Below the pieces are notes generated by a model. The model did no database searches and was not told the origin of the DNA. It saw only the letters and a program-made list of their open reading frames with translations. A stretch of 64,000 bases of DNA, taken from Natronococcus sp. CG52. GTDB lineage: Archaea; Halobacteriota; Halobacteria; Halobacteriales; Natrialbaceae. Each line of letters begins with the position of its first letter. The first letter of the stretch is position 1. Made by a program: the position numbers and the translations under genes. The stretch is taken from NCBI RefSeq assembly GCF_023913515.1, contig NZ_CP099391.1, positions 2,914,001-2,978,000 of the forward strand, written 5' to 3'. Positions 52,847 to 62,486 of the stretch are shown piece after piece.

Positions 52847-53557
52847 ATGAACCGCGCCGAGAAGGCCGCCCTCCAGCTACGGGCGGTCGACGTCCTGCGG
52901 ATGTTGAAGGAGACGCGAACGTACGACGAACTCGCCGACGAGACGGACCTGCCGGCCGGCGACCTCAACCGCTACGTCAACGGCCACGTCCTCCCCGGAA
53001 CCGACCGGGCGGCGGAGGTCGTCGAGGAACTGGGACGAGACGCGCTCGCGGACGAACTCGACGCCAGGATCACCGTCGACGACGAAGGGTACGTCGACAA
53101 CACGGCGACCGTCTTCGACCAGCCCTTCCTGGATCTCGTCGCCCCCGTCGTCGCCAACGCGTTCGACTTCGACCGACCCGACGTCGTCCTGACCGCCGCG
53201 ACGGACGGCATCACGCTGGCCGGGTCGCTCGCGAGCTACTACGGCACTCGCTGCGCCTACGCGAAGAAGACCAAGGAGACCGCCGTCGAGGAGTTCATCG
53301 AGGCTCGCGAGCGGCTCCAGTCCGGCATCGAGATCACCTACTACCTGCCGGCCTCGGCGATCGATTCGGGCGAGTCGGTTCTCGTCGTCGACGACCTCAT
53401 CCGCTCGGGGGAGACCCAGGAACTCCTGCTCGACATCGTCGAAACCGCCGACGCCGACGTCGCCGGGGTCTTCGCGCTCATCGCGGCCGGCGACGACGGC
53501 ATCGAGCGCGCCCGCGAGCGAACGGACGCGCCGGTCGGCGCGCTCACGACGGTCTGA
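52847..53557 (+). CDS. gfcR: transcriptional regulator GfcR (phosphoribosyltransferase-like)
   Basis: The 236-residue protein joins an HTH (about 8-50) to a PRTase domain with the PRPP loop VLVVDDLIRSGETQ (about 181-194). In Haloferax, GfcR activates sugar-degradation genes (semi-phosphorylative Entner-Doudoroff pathway and lower glycolysis). It is often misnamed orotate phosphoribosyltransferase; the true pyrE is at 43437. The start ATG 52847 (MNRAEKAALQLRAVDV) is the conserved one. Confidence 0.9.
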   Translation: MNRAEKAALQLRAVDVLRMLKETRTYDELADETDLPAGDLNRYVNGHVLPGTDRAAEVVEELGRDALADELDARITVDDEGYVDNTATVFDQPFLDLVAPVVANAFDFDRPDVVLTAATDGITLAGSLASYYGTRCAYAKKTKETAVEEFIEARERLQSGIEITYYLPASAIDSGESVLVVDDLIRSGETQELLLDIVETADADVAGVFALIAAGDDGIERARERTDAPVGALTTV

Positions 53558-53561
53558 CTCG

Positions 53562-54719
53562 CTACCCATCGCCGTCGCTGATACTGACGAACTCGAAGTC
53601 GCTCGAGCGATCGTCGAACCGGTCGAGTTCGAACGGCTCGGTGGGGACGGGCGGCTCCGTCTCGGTCACCAGCGCGCGGACGAGCGCCGCGGCGACGGGT
53701 GCGGTCATCACCCCGCGACCGTGGAAGCCGGTCGCGACCGCGAGGCCGTCGGGACCATCGTCCGGCGCGTCGACGATCGGTCTGGTGTCCGGAGTCGCGG
53801 CGTCGATTCCGGCCCAGTCGCCGCTGGTTCGTGCGCCGTCGAACCCCCGGAGAAACATCGGAACGAGGGTCGCGACGTGCTCGAGAAATTCCCGGTCCGC
53901 GTCCCCGCTGGCGGTCGCCGGCTCCTCCGCAGCGAACGACCAGCCGCCGACTAGCAGGTTCCCGTTCAGTTCCGGGCGGAAGTAGACGTGGTCGCCGGGG
54001 ACCCAGCCCATGGGAAACGAGGACGCGATCGGGTCCTCCGGCTCGAGGACGACGCACTGCGTTCGATACGGACGGATCGGGAGCGCGAGGTGATCGCTAA
54101 CGATCTCCGGGGTGTGCCAGCCCGCAGCGACGACGACGCGCTCGGCACGGACGACGCCGGTTTCGGTTTCGACGCTTGCGACCCGACCGTCGTCGACGCG
54201 GAGGCCGTCGACCGGCGTCCCCGTCCGTATCCGCGCACCATCCCTCTCGGCGTCCGCTGCGAGGCTCGTCGTCAGCGTGTACGGATCGAGGAAGCCGGTG
54301 TCGCCGTGACGGACCGCACCCGCGAAGGACTCGAGGTCCAGGCGGGGGTGACGCCGTTCCACGTCGGCAGGCTCGAGAAAGGCGACGTCGAACCCCTCCG
54401 AAGCGAGACGGTCGACTCGCCGGCGGACCGTCTCCTCGCGCGCCGGCGAGACGAGCTCGAAACTGTCGCGCTCGACGAACTCGACGTTACCGGTCCCGTC
54501 GTACTTCCGGAAGAACTCGTTTGCGTACTCGGCGATTCGCGGGTAGTCGGTGTACGAGGGCGTCATCGTGATCTCGCCCGCGGCGCGTGCGGTCGCCCCG
54601 CACGCGAGTGCGTCGCGCTCGAACAGGGTGACCTCGAGGCTCGGTGCGAGTTCCCGCGCGACCGCGCAGCCGACGACGCCGCCGCCGACGATCGCGACGT
54701 CACATCGCTCGTCGCTCAT
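53562..54719 (-). CDS. FAD-dependent amino acid oxidoreductase (DadA/glycine oxidase-like)
   Basis: The 385-residue DAO-family flavoprotein has the dinucleotide motif AIVGGGVVGCAVAREL (about 9-24), then GATARAAGEITMTPSY. The C-terminal FAD contact ATGFHGRGVMTAP lies near 342. It probably oxidises a D-amino acid, glycine derivative or secondary amine. It is the last gene of an operon with two aminotransferase genes; six bases separate it from the truncated one. Confidence 0.82.
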   Translation of the reverse strand: MSDERCDVAIVGGGVVGCAVARELAPSLEVTLFERDALACGATARAAGEITMTPSYTDYPRIAEYANEFFRKYDGTGNVEFVERDSFELVSPAREETVRRRVDRLASEGFDVAFLEPADVERRHPRLDLESFAGAVRHGDTGFLDPYTLTTSLAADAERDGARIRTGTPVDGLRVDDGRVASVETETGVVRAERVVVAAGWHTPEIVSDHLALPIRPYRTQCVVLEPEDPIASSFPMGWVPGDHVYFRPELNGNLLVGGWSFAAEEPATASGDADREFLEHVATLVPMFLRGFDGARTSGDWAGIDAATPDTRPIVDAPDDGPDGLAVATGFHGRGVMTAPVAAALVRALVTETEPPVPTEPFELDRFDDRSSDFEFVSISDGDG

Positions 54720-54725
54720 CGCTGT

Positions 54726-55175
54726 TCACCGAACCGTTTCCAGCCCGTCCTCGAGCGCGACGACCTCCTTCGCGCCGGTGTACGTGCACACGAGTTTGAT
54801 CGCACCCTCGATGGCTTCGGTTCCGGAGTTACAGAAGAACGTCTTCTGCACGTCGTCCGGCGTGATCTCGGCGAGTCGCTCGGCGAGATCCGCTACCGGC
54901 CGGTTTCGGTAGACGTACGAGCAGGTGTAGACGAGTTCGTCGAATTGTCCCTTTACCGCGTCGACGGCGTCGGGATGGTTGTGACCGGCGTTGGTCACCG
55001 AGATGCCCGAGAAGCAGTCGAGGTACTCCTCTCCCTCGGCGGTCACCATCGTCGTCCACTCGGCACGATCGATCGCGAACGGATCGTACCCCTCGGCGAT
55101 GGGCATCACGTACCCGTCGTACGTCGCGATCACGTCGTCGGACGGTCGATCCGTCGTGTCCTGGTTGGAAGTCAT
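54726..55175 (-). pseudogene. class III aminotransferase with large internal deletion
   Basis: The 149-codon frame keeps a normal N-terminal third, including FSGISVTNAGHNHPDAV and FFCNSGTEAIEGAIKLVCTYTGAKEVVALE. It then ends in DGLETVR. Intact relatives are about 450 residues; the PLP-lysine region is missing. The tail looks like the last residues of such an enzyme, so an in-frame loss of about 300 codons, perhaps at a short match around VALE/ALE, is likely. The frame has no stops, but the product cannot bind PLP covalently. Confidence 0.8.
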
Positions 55176-55187
55176 TGATAGCCGGGC

Positions 55188-56582
55188 TCAGTCGTCGTAC
55201 GGGTGATCGACCTCGCGGAACGCCTCCTCGGCGACCTCCAGCGCGTGATCGATCTGCTCGTCGGTGTGGGTGTACGTCGTGAAGAAGCGCTCTCCTTGCA
55301 TCGGATTGCCGAACAGAACGCCGCGGCCGGCGGCCTCGAACCACCAGTCGGCGAACTGCTCCTCGTTCGCCTTCCAGCTGTCGCGGTAGTAGTGGATGTC
55401 CGCGTCGGTCATGTAGACCTGCCCCATCGAGCCGACGTGCTGGACGTTCACCGGCAGGCCGACGTCGTCGGCGACCTCCTGCAGACCCGTAAAGAGGCGA
55501 TCACCCAGGCGGTCGATGTGGTCGTAGACGTCCTCGCGCTCGAGGATCTCGAGCGTCTTCAGCCCGGCCGCCGCGGAGACGGGGTGGCCGTTGTAAGTGC
55601 CGCCGTGGAACGCGGAGGCGTGCCACTTCTCGTCTTCCTTCTTCTCCGGCGGTGCGATCTCCTGCATGATCTCGGCTTTCCCCCCGAAGCCGCCGGTCTG
55701 GTAGCCGCCGCCGGCGACCTTCGCGAAGGTGGTCATGTCGGGAGTGACGCCGAATCGTTCCTGGGCGCTCCCGAGTCCGAGTCGGAACCCGGTCATCACC
55801 TCGTCCCAGATGAGGACGATCCCGAGTTCGTCGGTGAGTTCCCGAAGGAACTCGTGGTAGCCGTCGCGCGGTTTGAGACAGCCACACGAGAACATCACCG
55901 GTTCGATGATGACCGCGGCGAGGTCGTCGGCCTGTTCGCGAAGGATCGCTTCGGTCGCCTCCTTGTCGTTGAACGGGAAGGCGACGACGGTGTCGCTCAC
56001 GGCGTCTGGAATCCCGGTGCCGTAGGAGACGGTGTTGGGTCGATCGACCGGACCGAGCGCCTCCTCGCTGGCGTAGACGCTCTGGAGCGCGTAGTCGTGT
56101 GCGCCCGCGTATCCGCCCTCGGGCTTGGCGATCTTGTCCTTATCCGTGTACGAACGCGCGACCCGAAGCGCGTGCATCGTCGCTTCCGAGCCGCTGTTAG
56201 CGAGGCGAACCTGCTCGATGCTCGGCGTCAGCTCGGCGATCTTCTCCATGAACTCGATGGCGATCGGCTGTGGCGTCGCCGTCAGGTCGCAGGTGTCGAC
56301 CTGAGCCTTCACCGCCTCGCGAACCTCCGGGTGGCCGTGCCCGAGGATGATCGGTCCCAGCGCCAGCAGGAAGTCGAGGTACTCGTTGTCGTCGATGTCG
56401 TAGACGTGCGATCCGCCCGCTTCGTCGACGTAGAAGGGGTACGGATCGAACGCCCGCACGTTCGACTCGACCCCTAGCGGCGTCACCGCCTTCGCGCGTT
56501 CGTGAAACTCTTCGCTCCTCGGCGTTCGCTCCCGGAGCAGTTCGGCGTGGTCGTACTCGTGTTCCTCGTCACCAAGGCTCAT
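55188..56582 (-). CDS. class III aminotransferase, glutamate-1-semialdehyde aminomutase-like
   Basis: The 464-residue PLP enzyme has NVRAFDPYPFYVDEA, GHGHPEVREAV, ANSGSEATMHALRVARSYT and WDEVMTGFRLG as in GSA aminomutases and their catabolic relatives. The Schiff-base lysine is in TTFAKVAGGGYQTGGFGG. Its operon partners (amino acid oxidase, Pot-type transporter nearby) argue against haem synthesis and for an amine or beta-amino acid substrate. The ATG at 56582 is chosen because a minus-strand TATA (GATTTATTG, 56606-56614) gives a leaderless start. Confidence 0.8.
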   Translation of the reverse strand: MSLGDEEHEYDHAELLRERTPRSEEFHERAKAVTPLGVESNVRAFDPYPFYVDEAGGSHVYDIDDNEYLDFLLALGPIILGHGHPEVREAVKAQVDTCDLTATPQPIAIEFMEKIAELTPSIEQVRLANSGSEATMHALRVARSYTDKDKIAKPEGGYAGAHDYALQSVYASEEALGPVDRPNTVSYGTGIPDAVSDTVVAFPFNDKEATEAILREQADDLAAVIIEPVMFSCGCLKPRDGYHEFLRELTDELGIVLIWDEVMTGFRLGLGSAQERFGVTPDMTTFAKVAGGGYQTGGFGGKAEIMQEIAPPEKKEDEKWHASAFHGGTYNGHPVSAAAGLKTLEILEREDVYDHIDRLGDRLFTGLQEVADDVGLPVNVQHVGSMGQVYMTDADIHYYRDSWKANEEQFADWWFEAAGRGVLFGNPMQGERFFTTYTHTDEQIDHALEVAEEAFREVDHPYDD

Positions 56583-56679
56583 TGGCAGTACCGACGGGGA
56601 GGCAGTCAATAAATCTTTGGAGAACTCAACCCTACCCCGAAGTTAGTACGAAATTTTCCCGAATAAGGCGTAAATAAGA

Positions 56680-57567
56680 TCACTCGAGTAGGGCGCGCTC
56701 GAGCGGTAACACCAGTCCCTTCAGACCGCCGCCGGCTTTTTTCGTCTCCCTGATCGACAGCTCCGTCACGTCGATTCCGCGGTCGTGCAGCGCCGATCGG
56801 ACGGTCTGGTTGCCCGCCGGGAGCAGCACCGAGCCGGGCTCGACGACGATCGTGCTCGTCGCGCGGTTTCGCTGTTCGCGCATCGGGACTGGAACGACGT
56901 CGATTCTCCGATCGGCGAGCAACTCGAGGAACTCGTCGGGCACGGCCTCCGGGTACACCAGCGCGAGCTCGGGCGCGACCATCGAGAACACGAGCGCGAG
57001 GTGGGTCTGACCGGTACTCTCCGTACTCCCGAAAATCGGCACTTCGACGACGTCGATGTCGTAGGTCTCGAGCAGCGTGCGGACCTGCCGGATGCCTTCG
57101 GCGTTGGTCGTCCGGGAGCGTCCGATCGCGACGGTCTCTTCGTCGACCCAGACGACGTTTCCGGCCTCGAAACTGCCGGAGCCGTGCACCGAGTGGTAGA
57201 TCGGGGTACCGAGTTCGACGCACCGCTCCGTGATACGGCGTTCCTCGCCGCGGCGCGTTTCCTCGACCATCTTCCCGATGCAGATTCCGCCCTCGACGGC
57301 GAAGGCGACGTCGCGGACGAACAACGACTCCGCGAGCTGTTCCGGGACGTCGCCGAGGTAGTGGACCTCGACCCCGCTGGCCTCGAGTTCGTCGACGAGC
57401 GCCTCGTGTTCCTCCGCGACTTTCTTCTGGCGGGGGAGCCCGTCCCAGTTCCACGCGTCGGGGTCAACGACCGTGTTGAACTCGGGGCCCGGCTCGTGGA
57501 CGAGCACGCGCTCGAGCCGACCGACTTCCGAGCGAACGGAGGGGGAGAGGTTCCACATCTGGCTCAT
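56680..57567 (-). CDS. arginine deiminase/DDAH-fold protein lacking the catalytic Cys
   Basis: The 295-residue protein has the amidinotransferase fold: VRDVAF (D86), FEAGNVVWVDEETVAIGRSRTTNAEG (shown in parts, about 133-158), H189 in QTHLALVF and a final GGGLKGLVLPLER (279-291). Active enzymes read GGG-x-x-C near the end; here the position is Gly284. The Asp after the His and the Asp of E-x-G-D are also changed (A191, N137). It overlaps the Lrp gene by four bases. Guanidino-group hydrolysis by the usual covalent mechanism looks impossible. Confidence 0.78.
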   Translation of the reverse strand: MSQMWNLSPSVRSEVGRLERVLVHEPGPEFNTVVDPDAWNWDGLPRQKKVAEEHEALVDELEASGVEVHYLGDVPEQLAESLFVRDVAFAVEGGICIGKMVEETRRGEERRITERCVELGTPIYHSVHGSGSFEAGNVVWVDEETVAIGRSRTTNAEGIRQVRTLLETYDIDVVEVPIFGSTESTGQTHLALVFSMVAPELALVYPEAVPDEFLELLADRRIDVVPVPMREQRNRATSTIVVEPGSVLLPAGNQTVRSALHDRGIDVTELSIRETKKAGGGLKGLVLPLERALLE

Positions 57568-58022
57568 CGGTCGTCGTTCAAGTCCAGCGCGTGTTCTTCT
57601 TTGACGTTCCGGAGTGCGACGTCCGTCGACGTCTCGATGACGCCCTCGTAGCTCCCGATCTGTCGGAGCAGGTCGGTGAGTTCGTCTCGCTCGCTGACCC
57701 GCACTTTCAACTGCAGGTCGGCGTCGCCGGTGATCTCGTGAATCTCCTGGATCTCGGACTCCTCGACGAGCCGCTCCGCGACTTCCGAGAATCGTCCCGG
57801 CTCCGTACTGACGCGAACGAACGCGACGTGATTTATCCCGAGCAGTTCGGGATCGAGCACCGCCCGATACTCCCGGATGTATCCCTCCGACTCCAGTCGA
57901 TTCGCGCGTTCGTGGATCGTCGCCGATCCCATGTCGAGACGTCGGGCGATCTCGGAGAGCGCCGTCCGTCCGTCGGCCTGTAGAATTTTCAGGATCTTCC
58001 GGTCTACCTCGTCGAGCTCCAT
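57564..58022 (-). CDS. Lrp/AsnC family transcriptional regulator
   Basis: The 152-residue protein has an N-terminal HTH (MELDEVDRKILKILQADGRT..., about 1-50) and a RAM ligand domain (about 65-140). It is divergent from the Pot-type transporter and coupled to the deiminase-fold gene, so it probably controls both. ATG at 58022 fits the usual family N-terminus; a start 13 codons upstream is possible. Confidence 0.9.
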   Translation of the reverse strand: MELDEVDRKILKILQADGRTALSEIARRLDMGSATIHERANRLESEGYIREYRAVLDPELLGINHVAFVRVSTEPGRFSEVAERLVEESEIQEIHEITGDADLQLKVRVSERDELTDLLRQIGSYEGVIETSTDVALRNVKEEHALDLNDDR

Positions 58023-58105
58023 ACCGACCCCATTCGGCTCGCGCGTCCTGTGTGTTTTCATGTGTTGAAATTTTCCTGCTACCGCATTCTCGAGGGAGTA
58101 GTATA

Positions 58106-58120
58106 ACGTTTGTCAAACGT
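58106..58120. promoter_or_regulatory. perfect palindrome between lrp and the ABC transporter
   Basis: ACGTTTG-T-CAAACGT is a perfect 7-base inverted repeat with a single central base. It lies midway in the 186-base divergent region, upstream of the transporter TATA candidate ACTTATTTG (58165-58173). It is the natural operator for the adjacent Lrp protein. A weaker TTTCA-N5-TGAAA (58056-58070) lies nearer the lrp start. Confidence 0.65.
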
Positions 58121-58208
58121 GCAGCTGTGTGAAAATATTGTCGGAAAATCGCCCCCACTGCCAAAACTTATTTGACCCGCGGCGGAAGAGTGATCGAGAA
58201 AGACACCC

Positions 58209-59228
58209 ATGGGAACTGAGCACAGTATCGATCGCGGCGAGTCGACGGCGGTCCACCGGGCAGTTCGGGCGGTTCGCCGGAATCGGTGGACTGGACTCAT
58301 CGTGAATATCACGCCGAGCGCGTTCTGGTTGATCGTCTTCTTCCTGATCCCGCTGGGCGTGATGTTCTACTACAGTTTCGGCCAGCGCGGCGCGTTCGGA
58401 GAAGTTCTGCTGGGTGCGGAACATCTGGGACTCCAGCAGTACGAACTCTTCTTCGTGCCGCCGGACGCGTCGGTCCCGGAAGCGATCTGGTGGACGGTTG
58501 CCTGGATCATCGAGGGATTGACGCCGGTCGAACTCGGACTCGCGGCCGGCGAGCCGACGCCGTACGTCCAGCTGACGATCAAGAGCATCGGTTACGGGCT
58601 CCTCGCCACCCTCGTCTCGCTCGCCATCGGGTATCCGGTGGCGTACTACATCGCCCACGTAGCGCCCGCCCGGTACCAGAACCTGCTGTTGATCCTCGTG
58701 ATTCTGCCGTTCTGGGCCTCGTTCCTCGTTCGCGTCTACGCGATACAGATCCTGCTGTCGCGAAACAGCATCCTCACGACCGCGCTCGGGATCCTGCCGT
58801 TTTACGAGACCGGACAGTCGTTGATGAACACCCAGTTCGCGGTGTTGCTAGGATTGACCTACATCTGGATTCCGTTCATGATCCTGCCCGTCTACGCCAG
58901 CATCGAACAGATCGACTTCACCCTCCAGGAGGCGGCGATGGACCTCGGCGCCGACCGGTTCGAGGCGTTTCGGCGCGTGATCTTTCCGTTGTCGATGCCC
59001 GGCGTCGTCGCCGGGAGTATTCTCGTCTTCATCCCGACGGCCGGAGCGTTCGTCATCCCGGAACTGCTCGGGGGGCCCCGCAGCCAGATGATCGGGAACT
59101 TCATCGCCAACCAGTTCGGTGCCGCCGGAAACTGGCCGCTCGGAGCCGCCGCGTCGTTCGTTCTCATGGGAATCATGCTCGCCGCGATCGGAATCTACCA
59201 GCGGTACGGGGAGAGTGATCTGGCATGA
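58209..59228 (+). CDS. ABC transporter permease (PotB-like)
   Basis: The 339-residue protein has six predicted membrane helices after a basic N-terminus. The permease-ATPase contact loop EAAMDLGADRFEAFRRVIFPLSMPG is near 238-262, and GAFVIPELLGGP follows. The family imports spermidine, putrescine or similar cations. An insertion of about 60 residues (about 60-120) precedes the second helix. The next permease overlaps by four bases (ATGA). Confidence 0.9.
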   Translation: MGTEHSIDRGESTAVHRAVRAVRRNRWTGLIVNITPSAFWLIVFFLIPLGVMFYYSFGQRGAFGEVLLGAEHLGLQQYELFFVPPDASVPEAIWWTVAWIIEGLTPVELGLAAGEPTPYVQLTIKSIGYGLLATLVSLAIGYPVAYYIAHVAPARYQNLLLILVILPFWASFLVRVYAIQILLSRNSILTTALGILPFYETGQSLMNTQFAVLLGLTYIWIPFMILPVYASIEQIDFTLQEAAMDLGADRFEAFRRVIFPLSMPGVVAGSILVFIPTAGAFVIPELLGGPRSQMIGNFIANQFGAAGNWPLGAAASFVLMGIMLAAIGIYQRYGESDLA

Positions 59229-60079
59229 GTCTCGCCGACGACCCCTCGCTCTGGCAACGCGTGCGCCGGGTTCGATCCCGGATCTTCGAACACGGCACCG
59301 TGGTGCTCGCCTTCCAGGCGCTGCTCGTCTACCTGTTCCTGTACGTTCCGATCGCCGTCGTCATCGCGCTCTCGTTCAACGACTCGCGGTACGCCGTCGT
59401 CTGGCAAGGGTTCACGACGGAGTGGTACGAAGCCTTGCTCACCGGCGAGACCGTCGCCAGAGTGAATCCCGCCGCAGCGTTTCAGTCGCTCGTGTACTCT
59501 ATCGAGATCGCCATCGTCACCGTACTGGTGAGCACTGTCTTCGGAACGATGCTGGCGTTCGCACTGGATCGGTACGAGTTCCCGGGTAAGGGGCTGTTCA
59601 TCGGACTCGTCTATATGCCGATCATCATTCCGAGTATCGTGATGGGGATCTCGCTGCTGTTGTTCTTCAACATTATCGGAATGAGCCTCGGCATCGGGAC
59701 CGCAATGATCGCACACATCGCGTTCGGCATCAGCTTCGTCGCGGTCGTGGTCGCCGCCAGGCTCCAGACGTTCGATCGAACGCTCGAGGAGGCGGCGAAG
59801 GACCTCGGCGCGAACGAACTGGAGACGTTCCGGTACGTCACCTTCCCCCTGATCAAACCCGGCATAATCGCCGGTGCACTGCTCGCGTTCGCGATGAGCT
59901 TCGACGACTTCGTCGTGACGTTTTTCGTCATCGGACGGGAGAACACGCTTCCAATTTTCTTCTTCGCGATGGTCAGACAGGGCATCTCACCGGGTGTCAA
60001 CGTCATCGCGTCGCTCATTATCGTCGCGACGCTCCTTCTCGTCGCGCTCGCGCAGTGGATCGAGGGCCCGATATGGTAA
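59225..60079 (+). CDS. ABC transporter permease (PotC-like)
   Basis: The 284-residue protein has six predicted helices and the contact loop EEAAKDLGANELETFRYVTFPLIKPG (about 188-213), then SFDDFVVTFFVIG, a PotC hallmark. It is coupled to the first permease and precedes the binding-protein gene by 100 bases. Confidence 0.9.
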   Translation: MSLADDPSLWQRVRRVRSRIFEHGTVVLAFQALLVYLFLYVPIAVVIALSFNDSRYAVVWQGFTTEWYEALLTGETVARVNPAAAFQSLVYSIEIAIVTVLVSTVFGTMLAFALDRYEFPGKGLFIGLVYMPIIIPSIVMGISLLLFFNIIGMSLGIGTAMIAHIAFGISFVAVVVAARLQTFDRTLEEAAKDLGANELETFRYVTFPLIKPGIIAGALLAFAMSFDDFVVTFFVIGRENTLPIFFFAMVRQGISPGVNVIASLIIVATLLLVALAQWIEGPIW

Positions 60080-60179
60080 CATAAATTCTTAGACTCCTCG
60101 AAGCTTTCACCATAATATTCCTCAGTAAGGCCCGATTTTGCCGAAAGGAATAAGGTTGGGAGTGATGAACACGCATAGT

Positions 60180-61304
60180 ATGCACCGAGATAGACGGACC
60201 GTTTTGAAATCTACCGGAGCACTCGCGACGGTCGGACTCACCGGTCTCGCCGGCTGCCTCGGGGGCGACGACGACGAAACGGGCGGTACCGACGTCGATA
60301 CCGACGAACTCGAGGACAGTCTGAGCGTCTTTCAGTGGGGGGACTACTGGCCCGACGGCTTCGTCCAGTCGTTCGAGGACGAACACGACGTCGACGTCAG
60401 CGTTTCGAACTTCGCGTCGAACGAGGAGATGTTCAACAGCCTGCAAGCGGGTGGCACCGACCAGTACGACCTCATTTTCCCGAGCGACTACATGGTCAAC
60501 GTCCTCCACGAACAGGACATGATCCAGCCGCTCGACCTCGACGCGATTCCGAACTTCGAGAACCTCTCGGAGATGTTCCGGGACGCGCCGTACGATCCGG
60601 GGGAAGAGCGACACTCCGCACCGTACCAGTGGGGGACCTCCGGTATCGGCTGGAACGAGAACATGATCGGCGAGGTCGACATTACCTCCTGGGACGCCCT
60701 CTGGGACGAGGAGTGGGCTGGCCAGATCACGATGCTCAACGATATGCGCGAGACGATCGGCGCTGCGCTCAAGCGACTGGGGTACTCGTTGAACACGACC
60801 GACGAGGGGGAGATCGAGGAGGCCAAAGAGCTCCTCATCGAGCAGAAAGACCTCCTTCGGACGTACGACTCGAGCAACTTCGAGACGAACCTGGTCAACG
60901 AGCAGAACAGTCCCGTCCACGCCTGGTCCGGCGGCGTCTTCGCCGCACTCTGGGAGACGTACGACGAGGACGAGGACTACTCTCCGATCAACTACGCCAT
61001 CCCCGAAGAGGGAAGCGTCGTCTGGGTCGACACGGCTGCCGTCACGGCAGAGGCTCAGCACCCGAACGCCGCCCACGCGTTCATCGACTACTTCCTCGAC
61101 GCCGAGAACGGCGCCGAGATCACCAACTACACCTACTACGGAAGCCCGAACGAGGCCGCCGAGGAACACATCGCCGACGAGATCCTCGAGGACGAAGCGA
61201 TCTACCCGGACGACGAGACGATGGAGAACCTCGAGTTCATCGAGAACATCGGCGAGGCGACGCAAACGTACGACCAGGCGTGGACCGAAATCCAAAACGC
61301 GTGA
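60180..61304 (+). CDS. Tat-exported substrate-binding lipoprotein (PotD-like)
   Basis: The 374-residue precursor begins [19 protein letters not shown], with a twin-Arg motif and a lipobox ending at C26 (GLAGC). The mature protein has the PotD/type 2 periplasmic-binding fold, with [15 protein letters not shown] near 53 and [13 protein letters not shown] near 98. It would capture a polyamine-like solute outside the cell. It has its own TATA candidate (GGAATAAGG, about 60146-60154). In-frame starts at 60165 and earlier are less consistent with it. Confidence 0.88.
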   Translation: MHRDRRTVLKSTGALATVGLTGLAGCLGGDDDETGGTDVDTDELEDSLSVFQWGDYWPDGFVQSFEDEHDVDVSVSNFASNEEMFNSLQAGGTDQYDLIFPSDYMVNVLHEQDMIQPLDLDAIPNFENLSEMFRDAPYDPGEERHSAPYQWGTSGIGWNENMIGEVDITSWDALWDEEWAGQITMLNDMRETIGAALKRLGYSLNTTDEGEIEEAKELLIEQKDLLRTYDSSNFETNLVNEQNSPVHAWSGGVFAALWETYDEDEDYSPINYAIPEEGSVVWVDTAAVTAEAQHPNAAHAFIDYFLDAENGAEITNYTYYGSPNEAAEEHIADEILEDEAIYPDDETMENLEFIENIGEATQTYDQAWTEIQNA

Positions 61305-61308
61305 ACGA

Positions 61309-62466
61309 ATGAGTCAGTACGACGTTCAGCTGGTGGATATCACGAAACGGTTCGACGACGTCGTCGCCGTGGACGACGTCTCCCTGGAGATCGAACGGGG
61401 CGAGTTTCTCACGCTACTCGGCCCGAGCGGCTGCGGAAAGACGACGACGTTGCGCTGCATCGCGGGATTCGAGACGCCGACAGAGGGCGACGTGTACGTC
61501 CGCGACGAGCGCGTCAACGGGGTGCCACCGTTCGAACGCGATACGAGCATGGTGTTTCAGTCCTACGCACTGTTCCCACACATGACCGTCGGCGAAAACG
61601 TCGCGTTCGGCCTCGAGCGACGGGGCGTCCCGGACGAACGCGCCACCGACGGAGGGACGGTCAGCGCCTCCGGCGGGCTTCGCGAGTCCCTCCAGGGGCT
61701 GATCGGCCGGCAGGGTCGCGAAGAGATCGACGCGCGCGTAGCGAAGGTACTCGACCTCGTCGAGATGCCGGGATACGAGGACCGCGCGATCTCCGAACTC
61801 TCGGGCGGCCAGCAACAGCGGGTGGCGCTCGCCAGGGCGATCGTGACCGAACCGGCCGTACTGTTGCTCGACGAGCCGCTCGGCGCCCTCGACCTCAAAC
61901 TGCGCAAGAACATGCAGGTCGAGCTGAAGAACCTCCAGGAGGACCTCGGCATCACGTTCGTCTACGTTACGCACGACCAGGAGGAGGCGCTGACGATGAG
62001 CGACCAGATCGCGGTGATGAACGACGGCCACGTCGAACAGCTCGGCACCGCGACGGAGATATACGAACAACCCGAGACGGAGTTCGTCGCCGACTTCATC
62101 GGCGAGACGAACCTCGTCCGGGGCAGCTACGTCGAGACCGACGACGGCGCGGTACTCGAGGCGAACGGTCTCTCCTTTGCCGTCTCTCGCGACGCGGAAG
62201 CGGCGGCGTCGAACGGTGCCTCGTTCGCGATCCGCCCGGAGAAGATCCGTCTCGGCGACGACGCCCGCGGGCAGGACAACGAGTTCGAGGGCGAAGTGAT
62301 CGAAGAGATCTACAAGGGGAACCTCGGAAAGTTCGTCGTCCGTCTCGAGAACGGCCAGCGACTCACGATCGACATGCAGATCCGCGACCAGGGGGCCTAC
62401 CGGTCGACCGGAGAGACGATCCGCGTCGGCTGGTCCCGGGAGAACGCGGTCGTCCTGACGGAGTAA
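61309..62466 (+). CDS. ABC transporter ATP-binding protein (PotA-like)
   Basis: The 385-residue ATPase has Walker [10 protein letters not shown] (38-46), Q-loop [20 protein letters not shown], signature LSGGQQQR and Walker [12 protein letters not shown]. The C-terminal TOBE domain follows from about 290. An insertion of about 28 residues (about 109-136) sits between the Q-loop and the signature. It lies five bases after the binding-protein gene, giving the unusual order permease-permease-binding protein-ATPase. Confidence 0.93.
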   Translation: MSQYDVQLVDITKRFDDVVAVDDVSLEIERGEFLTLLGPSGCGKTTTLRCIAGFETPTEGDVYVRDERVNGVPPFERDTSMVFQSYALFPHMTVGENVAFGLERRGVPDERATDGGTVSASGGLRESLQGLIGRQGREEIDARVAKVLDLVEMPGYEDRAISELSGGQQQRVALARAIVTEPAVLLLDEPLGALDLKLRKNMQVELKNLQEDLGITFVYVTHDQEEALTMSDQIAVMNDGHVEQLGTATEIYEQPETEFVADFIGETNLVRGSYVETDDGAVLEANGLSFAVSRDAEAAASNGASFAIRPEKIRLGDDARGQDNEFEGEVIEEIYKGNLGKFVVRLENGQRLTIDMQIRDQGAYRSTGETIRVGWSRENAVVLTE

Positions 62467-62486
62467 TTCGACGCGCTTTGGTATCC

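Noticed and set aside
52847-53557. A second orotate phosphoribosyltransferase (pyrE)
   Set aside because: It has an N-terminal HTH and the GfcR layout; the catalytic PyrE is at 43437.
55188-56582. Glutamate-1-semialdehyde aminomutase for haem synthesis (hemL)
   Set aside because: The fold matches, but the operon is catabolic and the sequence around the PLP lysine (TTFAKVAGGGYQTGG) departs from HemL; a catabolic relative is more likely.
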